In this document: positions 45,598 through 53,099 of the stretch, in pieces
Layout: the number at the start of each line of letters is the position of its first letter
Numbering within the stretch: position 1 is the stretch's first letter
Origin: Cellulosimicrobium cellulans
GTDB lineage: Bacteria; Actinomycetota; Actinomycetes; Actinomycetales; Cellulomonadaceae
DNA length: 64,000 nucleotides
Direction of reading: 5' to 3'
Assembly (NCBI RefSeq): GCF_016907755.1
Contig: NZ_JAFBCN010000001.1
Span: 4,526,001 to 4,590,000, forward strand
Notes under the pieces: generated by a model
Databases searched by the model: none
What the model saw: only the letters and a program-made list of their open reading frames with translations
What the model was told of the DNA's origin: nothing
Translations under genes and position numbers: made by a program

Positions 45598-46799
45598 GAC
45601 GCCGCCTCCTCACGCTCGTCGGCGCCCTCGCCCGACGCGGGGTGGGCCGCGGCGGTGCGGAACACCTCGTCGCGCAGCGCGTCGCTCGCCGAGCGCGCGG
45701 CGCCCACGACGACGGCGTCGCACGTGAGGTCCGAGGAGACGACACGGATGGGGAGCACCGCGATCTTCTCCGCGAGGAACCGTCGCACGCGGTCGGCGAT
45801 CGGCGCGCGCGCCGCCTGGTTCGTGAGCACGAACAGCTCGGGCTCCACGACCAGGGCGACCGAGGCCGCGACCACGCCGATCCGCTCGGCGACCTCGTCG
45901 AGCGCGTCGTTCGAGGCACCGTCGCCGTGCTCGGCGCGGTCCACGAGCCCCTTGACCGTCACGTCGTCGGGCAGGCCGTGCTCCTTCGCGAGCACCGCGA
46001 GCGACGACGCGCCGAGGGCCTCGGAGCCCAGCGCCCGGGCAGGGTGCGGCAGGAACGAGACCTCGCCGGCGCCGCCCGCGAACCCGCGGTGGAGCTTCCC
46101 GTCCAGGACCAGCCCGGCGCCGAACCCGTCGCCGAGGCCCAGCACGACGAACGAGCGCGTCCCGGCCGCGGCACCGTCGCGCTGCTCGGCGAGGGCTGCC
46201 AGGTTGAGGTCGTTCTCGAGCGTCACCGGGCACCCGAGGGCGTCCTCGAGCGCGTCGACGAGTCCGGTCCCACCCTTCTCGTACCCGGGGACGCGACGGA
46301 TGGTCCGCAGGTCCGACCCGACGATGAGCGGGACGGCCGCGACCGCGCGCGTCACCTCGATCGTCGTCCCCTCCGCGAGCCGTGCCTGGGCGTCGCTCAC
46401 GCACGCACGGGCGAGCTCCGCGGCCGCACGCGCGCGCGCCGTCGTCGTCGGCTTGACGTCCCGGCGCTCCGCACGGGCCCGGACCGCCCCCGTGACGTCG
46501 ACCAGCGCGACCCGCACCCGGTCGCGCGCGACGTCGATCCCCAGGCCGAAGGCGTAGTCGGGATCCACGCGGTACAGCGTCGCGGCCGGTCCCCGCCGGT
46601 CACGGTCGAGCCCGGCCTCCGTGACGACGCCCGTCGCCTCGAGCGCCCGGAGCGTCTGCGCGACGGTCGTCTTGGACAGGCCGGTCGCAGCGACGACGTC
46701 GGGCCGCGCGACCTGCGCGCCCGTGCCGAGCACGCCGAGGACGGCGCGGGCGTTGAGGGTGCGCAGGAGGGCGGGTGTACCGGCGGGAGTGGTGTCCAT
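45594..46799 (-). CDS. ROK-family transcriptional regulator
   Basis: The 401-residue protein has an N-terminal winged helix at about 15-75 (VARPDVVAATGLSKTTVAQTLRALEATGVVTEAG) and a ROK sugar-kinase-like domain (LGIDVARDRVRVALVDVTG; LENDLNLAALAEQ; LGLGDGFGAGLVLDGKLHRGFAGGAGEVSF). The CxCGxxGC zinc site of true kinases is absent, as in NagC-type regulators with altered metal sites. It is first in the operon with the deacetylase and symporter and most likely controls it; an inverted repeat (46849-46877) lies about 50 bases upstream. Confidence 0.91.
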   Translation of the reverse strand: MDTTPAGTPALLRTLNARAVLGVLGTGAQVARPDVVAATGLSKTTVAQTLRALEATGVVTEAGLDRDRRGPAATLYRVDPDYAFGLGIDVARDRVRVALVDVTGAVRARAERRDVKPTTTARARAAAELARACVSDAQARLAEGTTIEVTRAVAAVPLIVGSDLRTIRRVPGYEKGGTGLVDALEDALGCPVTLENDLNLAALAEQRDGAAAGTRSFVVLGLGDGFGAGLVLDGKLHRGFAGGAGEVSFLPHPARALGSEALGASSLAVLAKEHGLPDDVTVKGLVDRAEHGDGASNDALDEVAERIGVVAASVALVVEPELFVLTNQAARAPIADRVRRFLAEKIAVLPIRVVSSDLTCDAVVVGAARSASDALRDEVFRTAAAHPASGEGADEREEAAS

Positions 46800-46848
46800 C
46801 TGGTCTCCGTCGAGCAGTGGGTGGGTCGATCAGACATGTCCGAGCCGT

Positions 46849-46877
46849 GCGGGTAGATCGGGAGGTTCCCTACCCGC
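46849..46877. promoter_or_regulatory. Inverted repeat upstream of the ROK operon
   Basis: GCGGGTAG (46849-46856) and CTACCCGC (46870-46877) form perfect eight-base arms with a 13-base spacer. It could be the ROK operator or an mRNA hairpin. Confidence 0.55.
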
Positions 46878-46951
46878 CCGGAGACTAACCAAGGTCCCGG
46901 AGGTTGTCGACGGCAACCGGTCTCCCTGTGGACGGCCTGTACCGTGGCGTC

Positions 46952-47530
46952 GTGATCCGCCGAGCCCTCGCCCGCGCCTACTGGGCGACCAGCCGGTGGT
47001 CCCTGCGCTCCGAGCCGTACGACACCGGCCGCCCGACGCTCCTCGTCGGCGCCCCGCACACGTCGAACTGGGACTTCGTCCTCATGCTCGCCATCGCCTG
47101 GAGCACGGGGATCCACGTCCGCTGGCTGGGCAAGCACACGCTGTTCGCCGGCCCGGCGGGCCCCCTCATGCGCGCGCTCGGCGGCATCCCCGTCGACCGG
47201 CGCGACCCGAGCCGGGTCGTCGCCGACGTCGTCGCCCGCCTCCGGGCCGGCGAGGTGTTCTCGCTCGTCGTGACGCCCGAGGGCACGCGGGGCGCGGGGT
47301 CGTACTGGAAGTCGGGCTTCTACCGCATCGCGCGCGAGGCGCACCTGCCGGTGACCCTCGGGTACGTCGACCGCACCACCATGACGACCGGTCTCGGCCC
47401 CACGATCGAGCTCTCGGGCGACGTGCGCGCCGACATGGACGTCGTGCGGGCGTTCTACGCCGACAAGTCCGGCCTCCGCCCGTCGCTGCGCACCGAGCCG
47501 CGGCTGCGCGAGGAGGACGTGGTCGCCTGA
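46952..47530 (+). CDS. PlsC-family 1-acylglycerol-3-phosphate O-acyltransferase
   Basis: The 192-residue protein has the acyltransferase motifs HTSNWD (HX4D catalytic dyad), GIPVDRRDPSRVV and VVTPEGTRG (PEGTR). It is shorter than typical PlsC (about 240). The family acylates lysophosphatidate or related lipids at the membrane. GTG 46952 is chosen because TACCGT (46940-46945) ends six bases before it; GTG 46928 is a weaker alternative. It stands alone, and a partner gene is not visible. Confidence 0.86.
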   Translation: MIRRALARAYWATSRWSLRSEPYDTGRPTLLVGAPHTSNWDFVLMLAIAWSTGIHVRWLGKHTLFAGPAGPLMRALGGIPVDRRDPSRVVADVVARLRAGEVFSLVVTPEGTRGAGSYWKSGFYRIAREAHLPVTLGYVDRTTMTTGLGPTIELSGDVRADMDVVRAFYADKSGLRPSLRTEPRLREEDVVA

Positions 47531-47863
47531 GGCCAGGCGCTCCCGTCGGGGTCCCGCGAGGAGCTCCTGGCCCTCTCGTGGTTGCCCTCGGGGGGCCGTC
47601 GGGGCCTGATCCGCGATACGGGGTCCCCGCACATCTCGGGCATGGCGACCGCTCCCCCCGGCTGCGCTCCCCGACCCGTCCCGCGCCCCTGACCTGCGCC
47701 GTCGTCCGTCCTGGCAGGCACGCTTAGGGGCGAACCCCTACCTCCCGTATTCCTCGCCGAACCGTTGCCCGGGGAAGCGGGCGTGCCTAGCGTCCGTCGG
47801 GTCAAGGCCGACGAACCGGGCTTCGTGCCGCCGTCGGCACCCCGACCAGGAAGCGAGACCCTC
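47531..47863. promoter_or_regulatory. Intergenic region with LPMO 1 promoter and operator candidates
   Basis: No gene is visible. TTGCCC (47765-47770), 17 bases and TAGCGT (47788-47793) form a good promoter about 75 bases before LPMO 1. Upstream TAGGGG-CGAA-CCCCTA (47725-47740) is a perfect six-base dyad, and CCCGTA at about 47744-47749 recurs before the other LPMO genes. Confidence 0.5.
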
Positions 47864-48589
47864 ATGAGACGACTCCGCGCGACCCTCGTCGCCGCCGTCG
47901 TGGGCGCGGCCGCGATCGTCGCACCGATCGTGGTCGCCCCGAGCGCCTCGGCGCACGGCTGGATCACCTCGCCCGCGAGCCGCCAGGAACAGTGCGCCAG
48001 CAGCGGCACCCTCTCGTTCGACTGCGGCGAGATCAAGTACGAGCCACAGAGCGTCGAGGCCGTCAAGGGCTCGATGCAGTGCTCCGGCGGCAGCCGGTTC
48101 GACATCCTCGACGACGCCGGAAGGCCCTGGAAGCGGACGACCGTGGGCAGCACCGTGACGTTCCAGTGGGAGCTCGAGGTCGCGCACGCCACGAGCACGT
48201 GGGAGTACTTCGTCGACGGCAAGCTCTTCACGACGTTCAACGACGGCGGCAAGCGCCCGGCGTACGACGTCTCGCACACGCTCACCGGACTGCCGTCGGG
48301 CAACCACACGATCCTCGCGCGCTGGAACGTCGCCGACACGAACAACGCGTTCTACAACTGCGTCGACGTCAACGTCAACGGCACCGGCGGCACCGACCCG
48401 GACCCCGAGCCGACCGACCCGGAGCCCGGCAACTGCACCGCGCCGGCCTGGACCGCGGGCGGCGTGTACCTCGGCGGCGCGAACGTCTCCCACGACGGCC
48501 GCAACTACCAGGCCAAGTGGTGGACGACGGGCGAGAACCCCGCCCAGAGCGGCCAGTGGGGCGTCTGGAAGGACCTCGGCGCCTGCTGA
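47864..48589 (+). CDS. AA10 lytic polysaccharide monooxygenase 1, with CBM5/12
   Basis: The 241-residue protein has a 30-residue signal (RR at positions 2-3, ASA cut) so that the mature chain begins HGWITSP with copper ligand His31; the second histidine-brace ligand is His108 in EVAHATSTWEYFVDG. The AA10 domain (31-170) is followed by a short Asp/Pro/Glu/Thr linker and a CBM5/12-type chitin-binding module (about 185-241: PAWTAGGVYLGGANVSHDGRNYQAKWWT...GQWGVWKDLGAC). It cleaves crystalline chitin or cellulose oxidatively using copper. The signal peptide starts at ATG 47864, with AGGAAG about ten bases upstream. First of three tandem paralogues; its module and 3' end are almost identical to the third's. 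Confidence 0.96.
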   Translation: MRRLRATLVAAVVGAAAIVAPIVVAPSASAHGWITSPASRQEQCASSGTLSFDCGEIKYEPQSVEAVKGSMQCSGGSRFDILDDAGRPWKRTTVGSTVTFQWELEVAHATSTWEYFVDGKLFTTFNDGGKRPAYDVSHTLTGLPSGNHTILARWNVADTNNAFYNCVDVNVNGTGGTDPDPEPTDPEPGNCTAPAWTAGGVYLGGANVSHDGRNYQAKWWTTGENPAQSGQWGVWKDLGAC

Positions 48590-48677
48590 CCTGACCCACC
48601 GAACGCTGCGTCAGCGGCCGACAGATGCGTCCACGAACGCATCCGTCGGCCGCTGACGCATCACTCGCCCCGGGCTC
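48422..48677 (+). repeat. Duplicated tract copy A (CBM and 3' flank of LPMO 1)
   Basis: This 256-base tract is identical to 50546-50801 except for two bases (48623 A versus G, 48670 C versus T). It covers the end of the linker, the whole binding module, the stop codon and the terminator, while the upstream AA10 domains differ strongly. Recent gene conversion or unequal crossing-over is the likely cause. Confidence 0.9.
48607..48660. terminator. Terminator hairpin of LPMO 1
   Basis: Arms 48607-48630 and 48637-48660 (24 bases, starting TGCGTCAGCGGCC) pair with a single mismatch at 48623; loop CCACGA. The arm motif with ACGCATCC recurs after LPMO 3 and, shortened, at about 51924-51971. Confidence 0.8.
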
Positions 48678-48846
48678 TCCGCCGTTCGCGAGCCCCCGGC
48701 CGTCCGGGCACCTCGGACCGGACCGCACGGAGACGACCGGGGCTACGTGGTCCCCACATGTTTCTCACCCGCCGAGGCGCTCGGCGCGGGTCCGACGGCG
48801 GCGCGGGCACGACCGCGCAGGCGCACGATTCCGGCGAACCGACCCA

Positions 48847-48872
48847 CCGGGTACGGGACTTCCCGTACCCGG
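48847..48872. promoter_or_regulatory. Palindrome upstream of LPMO 2
   Basis: A perfect dyad with 12-base arms (CCGGGTACGGGA and its complement) and a two-base CT centre. TAGTCG at 48886-48891 is a weak -10 candidate. The gap 48590-48993 has no gene; apart from the LPMO 1 terminator and this palindrome I see nothing in it. Confidence 0.6.
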
Positions 48873-48993
48873 CGCCGGGCGTGCGTAGTCGTTGAGCGGA
48901 CGCCGCCCGGCTGCCTACGGTCCACCCCGTCACGGCCGACGGTGCGGGCTCCGCACGGTGTCGGCCCTCCCCGACCCAGGAAGCGAGTCCCCC

Positions 48994-49758
48994 ATGAAGC
49001 GACTTCGCGCGGCGCTCCTCGCCGCCGTCGTGGGCGCGACCGCGATCATCGCCCCGATCGCGATCGCCCCCAGCGCCTCGGCCCACGGCTGGATCACGTC
49101 CCCCCCGAGCCGGCAGGACCAGTGCGCCACCGGCTCCACCTCCTTCGACTGCGGCGGGCTCAAGTACGAGCCGCAGTCCGTCGAGGCCGTCAAGGGCTCG
49201 ATGAAGTGCTCCGGCGGCAGCGGCTACACGATCCTCGACGACGCGTCGAAGCCCTGGCCCCGCACGACCACCGGTCGCGACGTGACCTTCCAGTGGAAGC
49301 TCACCGCGAACCACGCGACGAGCGTGTGGGAGTACTTCGTCGACGGCCAGCTCTTCGCGTCGTTCGACGGCGGCGGCGTGCAGCCCCCCAAGGACATCTC
49401 GCACACCCTGAAGGGCCTGCCCCTGGGGAACCACACGATCCTCGCGCGCTGGAGCGTCGCCGACACGGTGAACGCGTTCTACAACTGCGTCGACCTCACG
49501 GTCACCGCGGACGGCACGAACCCGGGCGGCGAGAACCCCGGCGGGGAGAACCCCGGCGGGGAGAACCCCGGTGGCGAGAACCCGGGCGGGGGCGAGCCGG
49601 GCGAGTGCACCGACGCGGCGTGGTCCTCGACCGCGACCTACACCGGCGGGGCGAAGGTCTCGCACAACGGGAACATCTTCGAGGCGAAGTGGTGGACGCA
49701 GAACAACGTCCCGGGCGCCGAGCAGTGGGGCCCGTGGAAGCTGATCGGCGCCTGCTGA
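48994..49758 (+). CDS. AA10 lytic polysaccharide monooxygenase 2, with CBM5/12
   Basis: The 254-residue protein has the same layout as LPMO 1: signal 1-30, mature His31 (HGWITSPPSRQDQC), second brace ligand His107 in TANHATSVWEYFVDG, AA10 domain, then a linker of four exact NPGGE repeats and a final NPGGGEPGE (about 174-205), and a CBM5/12 module (WSSTATYTGGAKVSHNGNIFEAKWWT...QWGPWKLIGAC) clearly different from that of LPMO 1 and 3. AGGAAG precedes ATG 48994. Substrate preference cannot be read from sequence, but the close HxTSxWEYFVD motif suggests all three act on chitin or cellulose surfaces. Confidence 0.96.
   Translation: MKRLRAALLAAVVGATAIIAPIAIAPSASAHGWITSPPSRQDQCATGSTSFDCGGLKYEPQSVEAVKGSMKCSGGSGYTILDDASKPWPRTTTGRDVTFQWKLTANHATSVWEYFVDGQLFASFDGGGVQPPKDISHTLKGLPLGNHTILARWSVADTVNAFYNCVDLTVTADGTNPGGENPGGENPGGENPGGENPGGGEPGECTDAAWSSTATYTGGAKVSHNGNIFEAKWWTQNNVPGAEQWGPWKLIGAC
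49519..49578 (+). repeat. 15-base tandem repeat (NPGGE linker)
   Basis: Four 15-base units at 49519, 49534, 49549 and 49564 encode NPGGE repeats of the LPMO 2 linker. Length variation would change the reach between catalytic and binding domains. Confidence 0.9.
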
Positions 49759-49771
49759 CCCGCTGACCCCG

Positions 49772-49818
49772 CGACGGCGGGTGTCCTCGCCCCCTCCGGG
49801 CGAGGGCACCCGCCGTCG
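49772..49818. terminator. Terminator of LPMO 2
   Basis: GACGGCGGGTGTCCTCGCCC (49773-49792) pairs with its complement at 49798-49817, one G-T wobble, loop CCTCC. No sequence relation to the LPMO 1/3 terminators. Confidence 0.75.
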
Positions 49819-49855
49819 TGCGTCCCGGGCGTGAACGTCCCGGGTACGCAGAAGC

Positions 49856-49903
49856 ACGTACGGGCTTTGCCCAATTGTCCGCACTCCGCACATTTCGTAG
49901 CGT
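49856..49903 (+). promoter_or_regulatory. LPMO 3 promoter and upstream motif
   Basis: TTGTCC (49875-49880), 17 bases, TAGCGT (49898-49903), about 80 bases before the start. Just upstream, GTACGGGC-TTT-GCCC (49858-49872) shares the TACGGG core with the palindrome of LPMO 2. Confidence 0.5.
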
Positions 49904-49984
49904 CGAAGGTGCCCGATCCGAGAGCGGCCCGCGACGAAGCGCGCCGCAGGACCCTGCACCACCGGATGGAGAGCGAGACAACTC

Positions 49985-50713
49985 ATGCGAAGACTGAGAG
50001 CGGTACTCCTGGCGGCCGTCGTCGGCGCGGTCGCGATCATCGCCCCCGTGGCCATCGCACCCAGCGCGAGCGCGCACGGCTGGATCACGTCCCCGCCGAG
50101 CCGGCAGGACCACTGCGCGAAGGGCACCACGTCCTTCGACTGCGGCGGCATCAAGTACGAGCCGCAGTCCGTCGAGGCCCCCAAGGGCTCGATGAAGTGT
50201 TCCGGCGGCAGCGGCTTCAGCATCCTCGACGACACGAGCAAGCCGTGGCCCCGCACGCAGACCGGCACGTCGGTGACGTTCCAGTGGAACCTCACCGCGG
50301 CGCACAACACGAGCACGTGGGAGTACTTCGTCGACGGCGTGCTGTTCAAGACGTTCAACCAGGGCGGCGCACAGCCCCCGAGCAACATCTCCCACACGCT
50401 GACCGGCCTGCCCGAGGGCAACCACACGATCCTCGCGCGCTGGAACGTGTCGAACACGGTGAACGCGTTCTACAACTGCGTCGACCTCAAGATCGGCGCC
50501 GGCGGCACGGACCCGGGCGACCCGGACCCCGAGCCCACCGACCCCGAGCCCGGCAACTGCACCGCGCCGGCCTGGACCGCGGGCGGCGTGTACCTCGGCG
50601 GCGCGAACGTCTCCCACGACGGCCGCAACTACCAGGCCAAGTGGTGGACGACGGGCGAGAACCCCGCCCAGAGCGGCCAGTGGGGCGTCTGGAAGGACCT
50701 CGGCGCCTGCTGA
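49985..50713 (+). CDS. AA10 lytic polysaccharide monooxygenase 3, with CBM5/12
   Basis: The 242-residue protein has signal 1-30, mature His31 (HGWITSPPSRQDHC), second ligand His107 in TAAHNTSTWEYFVDG, an AA10 domain closer to LPMO 2 in its body, and a linker plus CBM5/12 module identical in protein and almost identical in DNA to LPMO 1. ATG 49985 is preceded by GAGAGCGAGA. The mosaic (body like LPMO 2, module like LPMO 1) shows recombination among the three copies. Secreted, copper-dependent oxidative polysaccharide cleavage. Confidence 0.96.
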   Translation: MRRLRAVLLAAVVGAVAIIAPVAIAPSASAHGWITSPPSRQDHCAKGTTSFDCGGIKYEPQSVEAPKGSMKCSGGSGFSILDDTSKPWPRTQTGTSVTFQWNLTAAHNTSTWEYFVDGVLFKTFNQGGAQPPSNISHTLTGLPEGNHTILARWNVSNTVNAFYNCVDLKIGAGGTDPGDPDPEPTDPEPGNCTAPAWTAGGVYLGGANVSHDGRNYQAKWWTTGENPAQSGQWGVWKDLGAC

Positions 50714-50801
50714 CCTGACCCACCGAACGCTGCGTCAGCGGCCGACGGATGCGTCCACGAACGCATCCGTCGGCCGCTGACGCATCACTCGCCTCGGGCT
50801 C
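50546..50801 (+). repeat. Duplicated tract copy B (CBM and 3' flank of LPMO 3)
   Basis: Second copy of the 256-base tract at 48422-48677, with 254 identical bases. It includes the terminator hairpin, which is perfect in this copy. Confidence 0.9.
50731..50784. terminator. Terminator hairpin of LPMO 3
   Basis: Perfect 24-base arms (50731-50754, 50761-50784) with loop CCACGA, about 18 bases after the stop codon; same element as at 48607-48660. Confidence 0.85.
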
Positions 50802-50907
50802 GCTCCCGCCCGTCTCCGGCTGCCTGCGCCGACCACAGGATCATCCTGTCCACAGGCGTGAGTGCGACGGGCGTCACCGACGCGGCGACGCTGCCATCGT
50901 TCCGCAC

Positions 50908-51846
50908 GTGACAGCATCAGAGCCGCTCCCGCGCACGGTCCTCGCGGCGGAGGTCCCACGCCCTCAGATCCTCGCCGCCCTCGACGCGGGCACCGCGTTC
51001 CGGCTTCGCCGCGGTGCCTACCTGCTCGGCGCCGACCCGAGCCGGTCTCTTCCGCCCGCCCGAGCGGAGCATCGTCTCGCCACGGCGCGCATCCAGGCCG
51101 TCGCGCGCCAGCTCGACGGTCGCTTCTGCCTCTACGGGCCGACCGCGGCGCTCGTCTGGGGGCTGCCCCTCTGGCGCGCACCCGCCCACGTGCACGTCGT
51201 GCAGCGTTACGTCCCGGGCCGCGGTGCGGCGTCCGACCTGGTCCGCCACCGCGTCACCGTCGCACCGGACGAGCTCACCGAGGTCTCCGGCCTGCCCGTG
51301 ACCACGCTCGAACGCACCGTGCTCGACTGCGCGAGGGCCCTCCCGGCGCGGGAGGGACTCGTCGTCGCCGACGCGGCGCTGCGACGGGGAGCAGACCCCG
51401 AGGACCTGAGGCACAGGTCGCGCGAAGCGCGCAGCCGTGGCGCGGTGCGAGCCCGGGCGGTGCTCGCAGTCGCTGATCCCGGCGCGGAGAGCCCCGGAGA
51501 GTCGGTCACGCGGTACGCGATCCTGCGCCACGGCCTCCCGGCACCCCGGACGCAGGTCGTCGTCCCCACGCGCCTCGGCGACTTCCGGGCGGACATGGGC
51601 TGGGACGAGTGGCGGCTCCTCGTCGAGTTCGACGGCTTCGTCAAGTACGGCGAGCTCGCCGGTGGCGACCCGGCGAGAGTGCTGTACCGGGAGAAGCGCC
51701 GGCAGGAGGCGATCGAGGAAGAGGGCTGGCGGGTCCTGCGGGTCACCACGCCTGACCTGCGCAGCGAGCAGCAGGTCGCCGACCGCGTCCGGCGGATCGT
51801 CCCCGCCCTCAGGACGGTGCGCGTCGCGCGCCCTGACCTGCACTGA
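50908..51846 (+). CDS. AbiEi-antitoxin-like / DUF559-type protein
   Basis: The 312-residue protein has an N-terminal helix-turn-helix-like region with FRLRRGAYLLG, a middle GPTAALVWGLPLW...VTTLERTVLDCARALPAREGLVVADAALRRG, and a C-terminal DUF559/Vsr-like nuclease-fold segment (DFRADMGWDEWRLLVEFDGFVKYGEL...LYREKRRQEAIEEEGWRVLRVT). This layout is common in actinobacteria and named AbiEi antitoxin domain protein, but no AbiEii-like toxin lies next to it. Whether it cuts DNA is unknown. CATCGT (50895-50900) precedes GTG by seven bases. Confidence 0.78.
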   Translation: MTASEPLPRTVLAAEVPRPQILAALDAGTAFRLRRGAYLLGADPSRSLPPARAEHRLATARIQAVARQLDGRFCLYGPTAALVWGLPLWRAPAHVHVVQRYVPGRGAASDLVRHRVTVAPDELTEVSGLPVTTLERTVLDCARALPAREGLVVADAALRRGADPEDLRHRSREARSRGAVRARAVLAVADPGAESPGESVTRYAILRHGLPAPRTQVVVPTRLGDFRADMGWDEWRLLVEFDGFVKYGELAGGDPARVLYREKRRQEAIEEEGWRVLRVTTPDLRSEQQVADRVRRIVPALRTVRVARPDLH

Positions 51847-51885
51847 GCACAGGACGACTCCCGCGACCGCTCGCGGGCGCCACTC

Positions 51886-51971
51886 GAGTGCTGCGTCTGT
51901 GTGCGAGTGCTGCGTCTGTGTGCGAGCGCTGCGTCCGTGAACGCATCCCTCGACCGCAGACGCAGCGCTCG
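51886..51971. terminator. Direct repeats and terminator hairpin
   Basis: A 19-base unit (GAGTGCTGCGTCTGTGTGC) occurs at 51886 and 51905, with a diverged third copy at 51924. The third copy forms a 13-pair stem (CGAGCGCTGCGTC with 51959-51971). It shares GCTGCGTC and AACGCATCC words with the LPMO terminators. It lies between convergent genes. Confidence 0.7.
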
Positions 51972-51982
51972 GCGGACCAGCG

Positions 51983-52363
51983 TCAGCCGCGGCCCCGGAG
52001 GCGGTCGAGGTCGCGGCGCTCGCGCTTCGTCGGGCGGCCGGCGCCGCGCTCGCGGACGGCGACGCGGACGGCGAGCTCCTTGGGGGGCGGGGGCGGGCTC
52101 TGGTCGATCACGGCCTGCGCGGCGAGCGGGGCGGAGACGCGCTTCACCAGCACCTTCTCCACGACGAGGATCCGTTCTGCCGGGCCGCCGCGGACGACGA
52201 CGCGGTCGCCCACCTTGACGCTCGTCGCCGGCTTCGCACGCTCGCCGTTGACCCGCACGTGCCCGGCCTTGACCGCGGCGGTCGCCTGCGAGCGGCTCTT
52301 GAACGCCCGGACGGCCCAGAGCCAGCTGTCGACGCGCGCGCTCGTCGCCTCGGTCGTCGCCAT
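51983..52363 (-). CDS. S4-domain RNA-binding protein (Hsp15-like)
   Basis: The 126-residue protein has an N-terminal S4 domain (RVDSWLWAVRAFKSRSQATAAVKAGHVRVNGERAKPATSVKVGDRVVV) at about 10-60 and a basic tail (GRPTKRERRDLDRLRGRG). The pattern is that of Hsp15/HslR, which rescues stalled 50S subunits carrying tRNA. Proline-rich PPPPPKEL precedes the tail. It is alone on the minus strand. Confidence 0.92.
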   Translation of the reverse strand: MATTEATSARVDSWLWAVRAFKSRSQATAAVKAGHVRVNGERAKPATSVKVGDRVVVRGGPAERILVVEKVLVKRVSAPLAAQAVIDQSPPPPPKELAVRVAVRERGAGRPTKRERRDLDRLRGRG

Positions 52364-52537
52364 GCCCCGAGCCTAGCGACCAGGGCAGAGCACGAGCAGT
52401 CCGTGAGCAGACCGCGAGCGGACCCTGAGCGCGACACCCCGGCGTGCGAGCCACGACGCCTCGTGCCACCGTGAGGTCAGGCATACGGGGCAGTTTCACT
52501 GTATGGCCGTTTCGTCCCCCAGAGAACGGAGACAGGG

Positions 52538-52807
52538 ATGAGCTTCATCGGGTGGATCCTCATCGGCCTCATCATGGGCGCGATCGCACGCGCCATCCTG
52601 CCGGGCAAGGCAGCGGGGGGCTGGATCGTCACGCTGGTCGTCGGCGTGCTCGGAGCGCTCCTCGGCGGGTGGATCGGCGGCGCGCTGTTCGGCGCGAACG
52701 CGAACGACGAGTTCTTCTCGCTCACCACGTGGTTCTGGGCTTTCGTCGGCTCGCTGCTCGTGCTGCTCGTCTGGGGTGCGATCGCGGGCCGCTCGGCGCG
52801 CAAGTAG
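52538..52807 (+). CDS. GlsB/YeaQ/YmgE-family membrane protein
   Basis: The 89-residue protein has three membrane helices (SFIGWILIGLIMGAIARAIL, IVTLVVGVLGALLGGWIGGALF, WFWAFVGSLLVLLVWGAI) and the GGWI/GLIxGxIA pattern of this stress-linked (transglycosylase-associated) family. GGAGACAGGG is before the ATG. Function is not established in general; in enterics it is stress-induced. Confidence 0.93.
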   Translation: MSFIGWILIGLIMGAIARAILPGKAAGGWIVTLVVGVLGALLGGWIGGALFGANANDEFFSLTTWFWAFVGSLLVLLVWGAIAGRSARK

Positions 52808-52864
52808 CGCGCCAGCAGGCCGCGCACGTCGACGTCGGACGATCGCCGCGGCCGACGGCGCACC

Positions 52865-52894
52865 CGGCCCGGGCTCCTGCGGGAGCCCGGGCCG
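52865..52894. terminator. Terminator after the GlsB-like gene
   Basis: CGGCCCGGGCTCC (52865-52877), loop TGCG, GGAGCCCGGGCCG (52882-52894): a perfect 13-pair hairpin. Confidence 0.75.
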
Positions 52895-52947
52895 TCGTCG
52901 TCCCGGCCGTCGTCGTGCCGGCCGTCGTCGTGCCGGCCGTCGTCACC
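52891..52947. repeat. 15-base tandem repeat
   Basis: Units of GCCGTCGTCGTGCCG (with one variant) at 52891, 52906, 52921 and a partial at 52936, directly behind the terminator. No coding function seen. Confidence 0.8.
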
Positions 52948-53099
52948 CGACCCCGTCTCCCGCGACGCCTCCCGACCCGCCGCCGAGGACGACGACGGGC
53001 CGCTGTGGGCCCCACCGCACCGCCCAGGTGCCACCAAGCCGCCCAGGTGCCACCAAAAGGCGTGGACATCGTCCGCCGGCGCGGGACACGCTGGACGGC

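Noticed and set aside
49519-49578. Short regular repeats as a CRISPR array
   Set aside because: In-frame 15-base units that encode a protein linker, with no spacers.
52891-52947. 15-base repeats as CRISPR or origin iterons
   Set aside because: Only three to four direct copies with no spacers, AT-rich element or replication gene.
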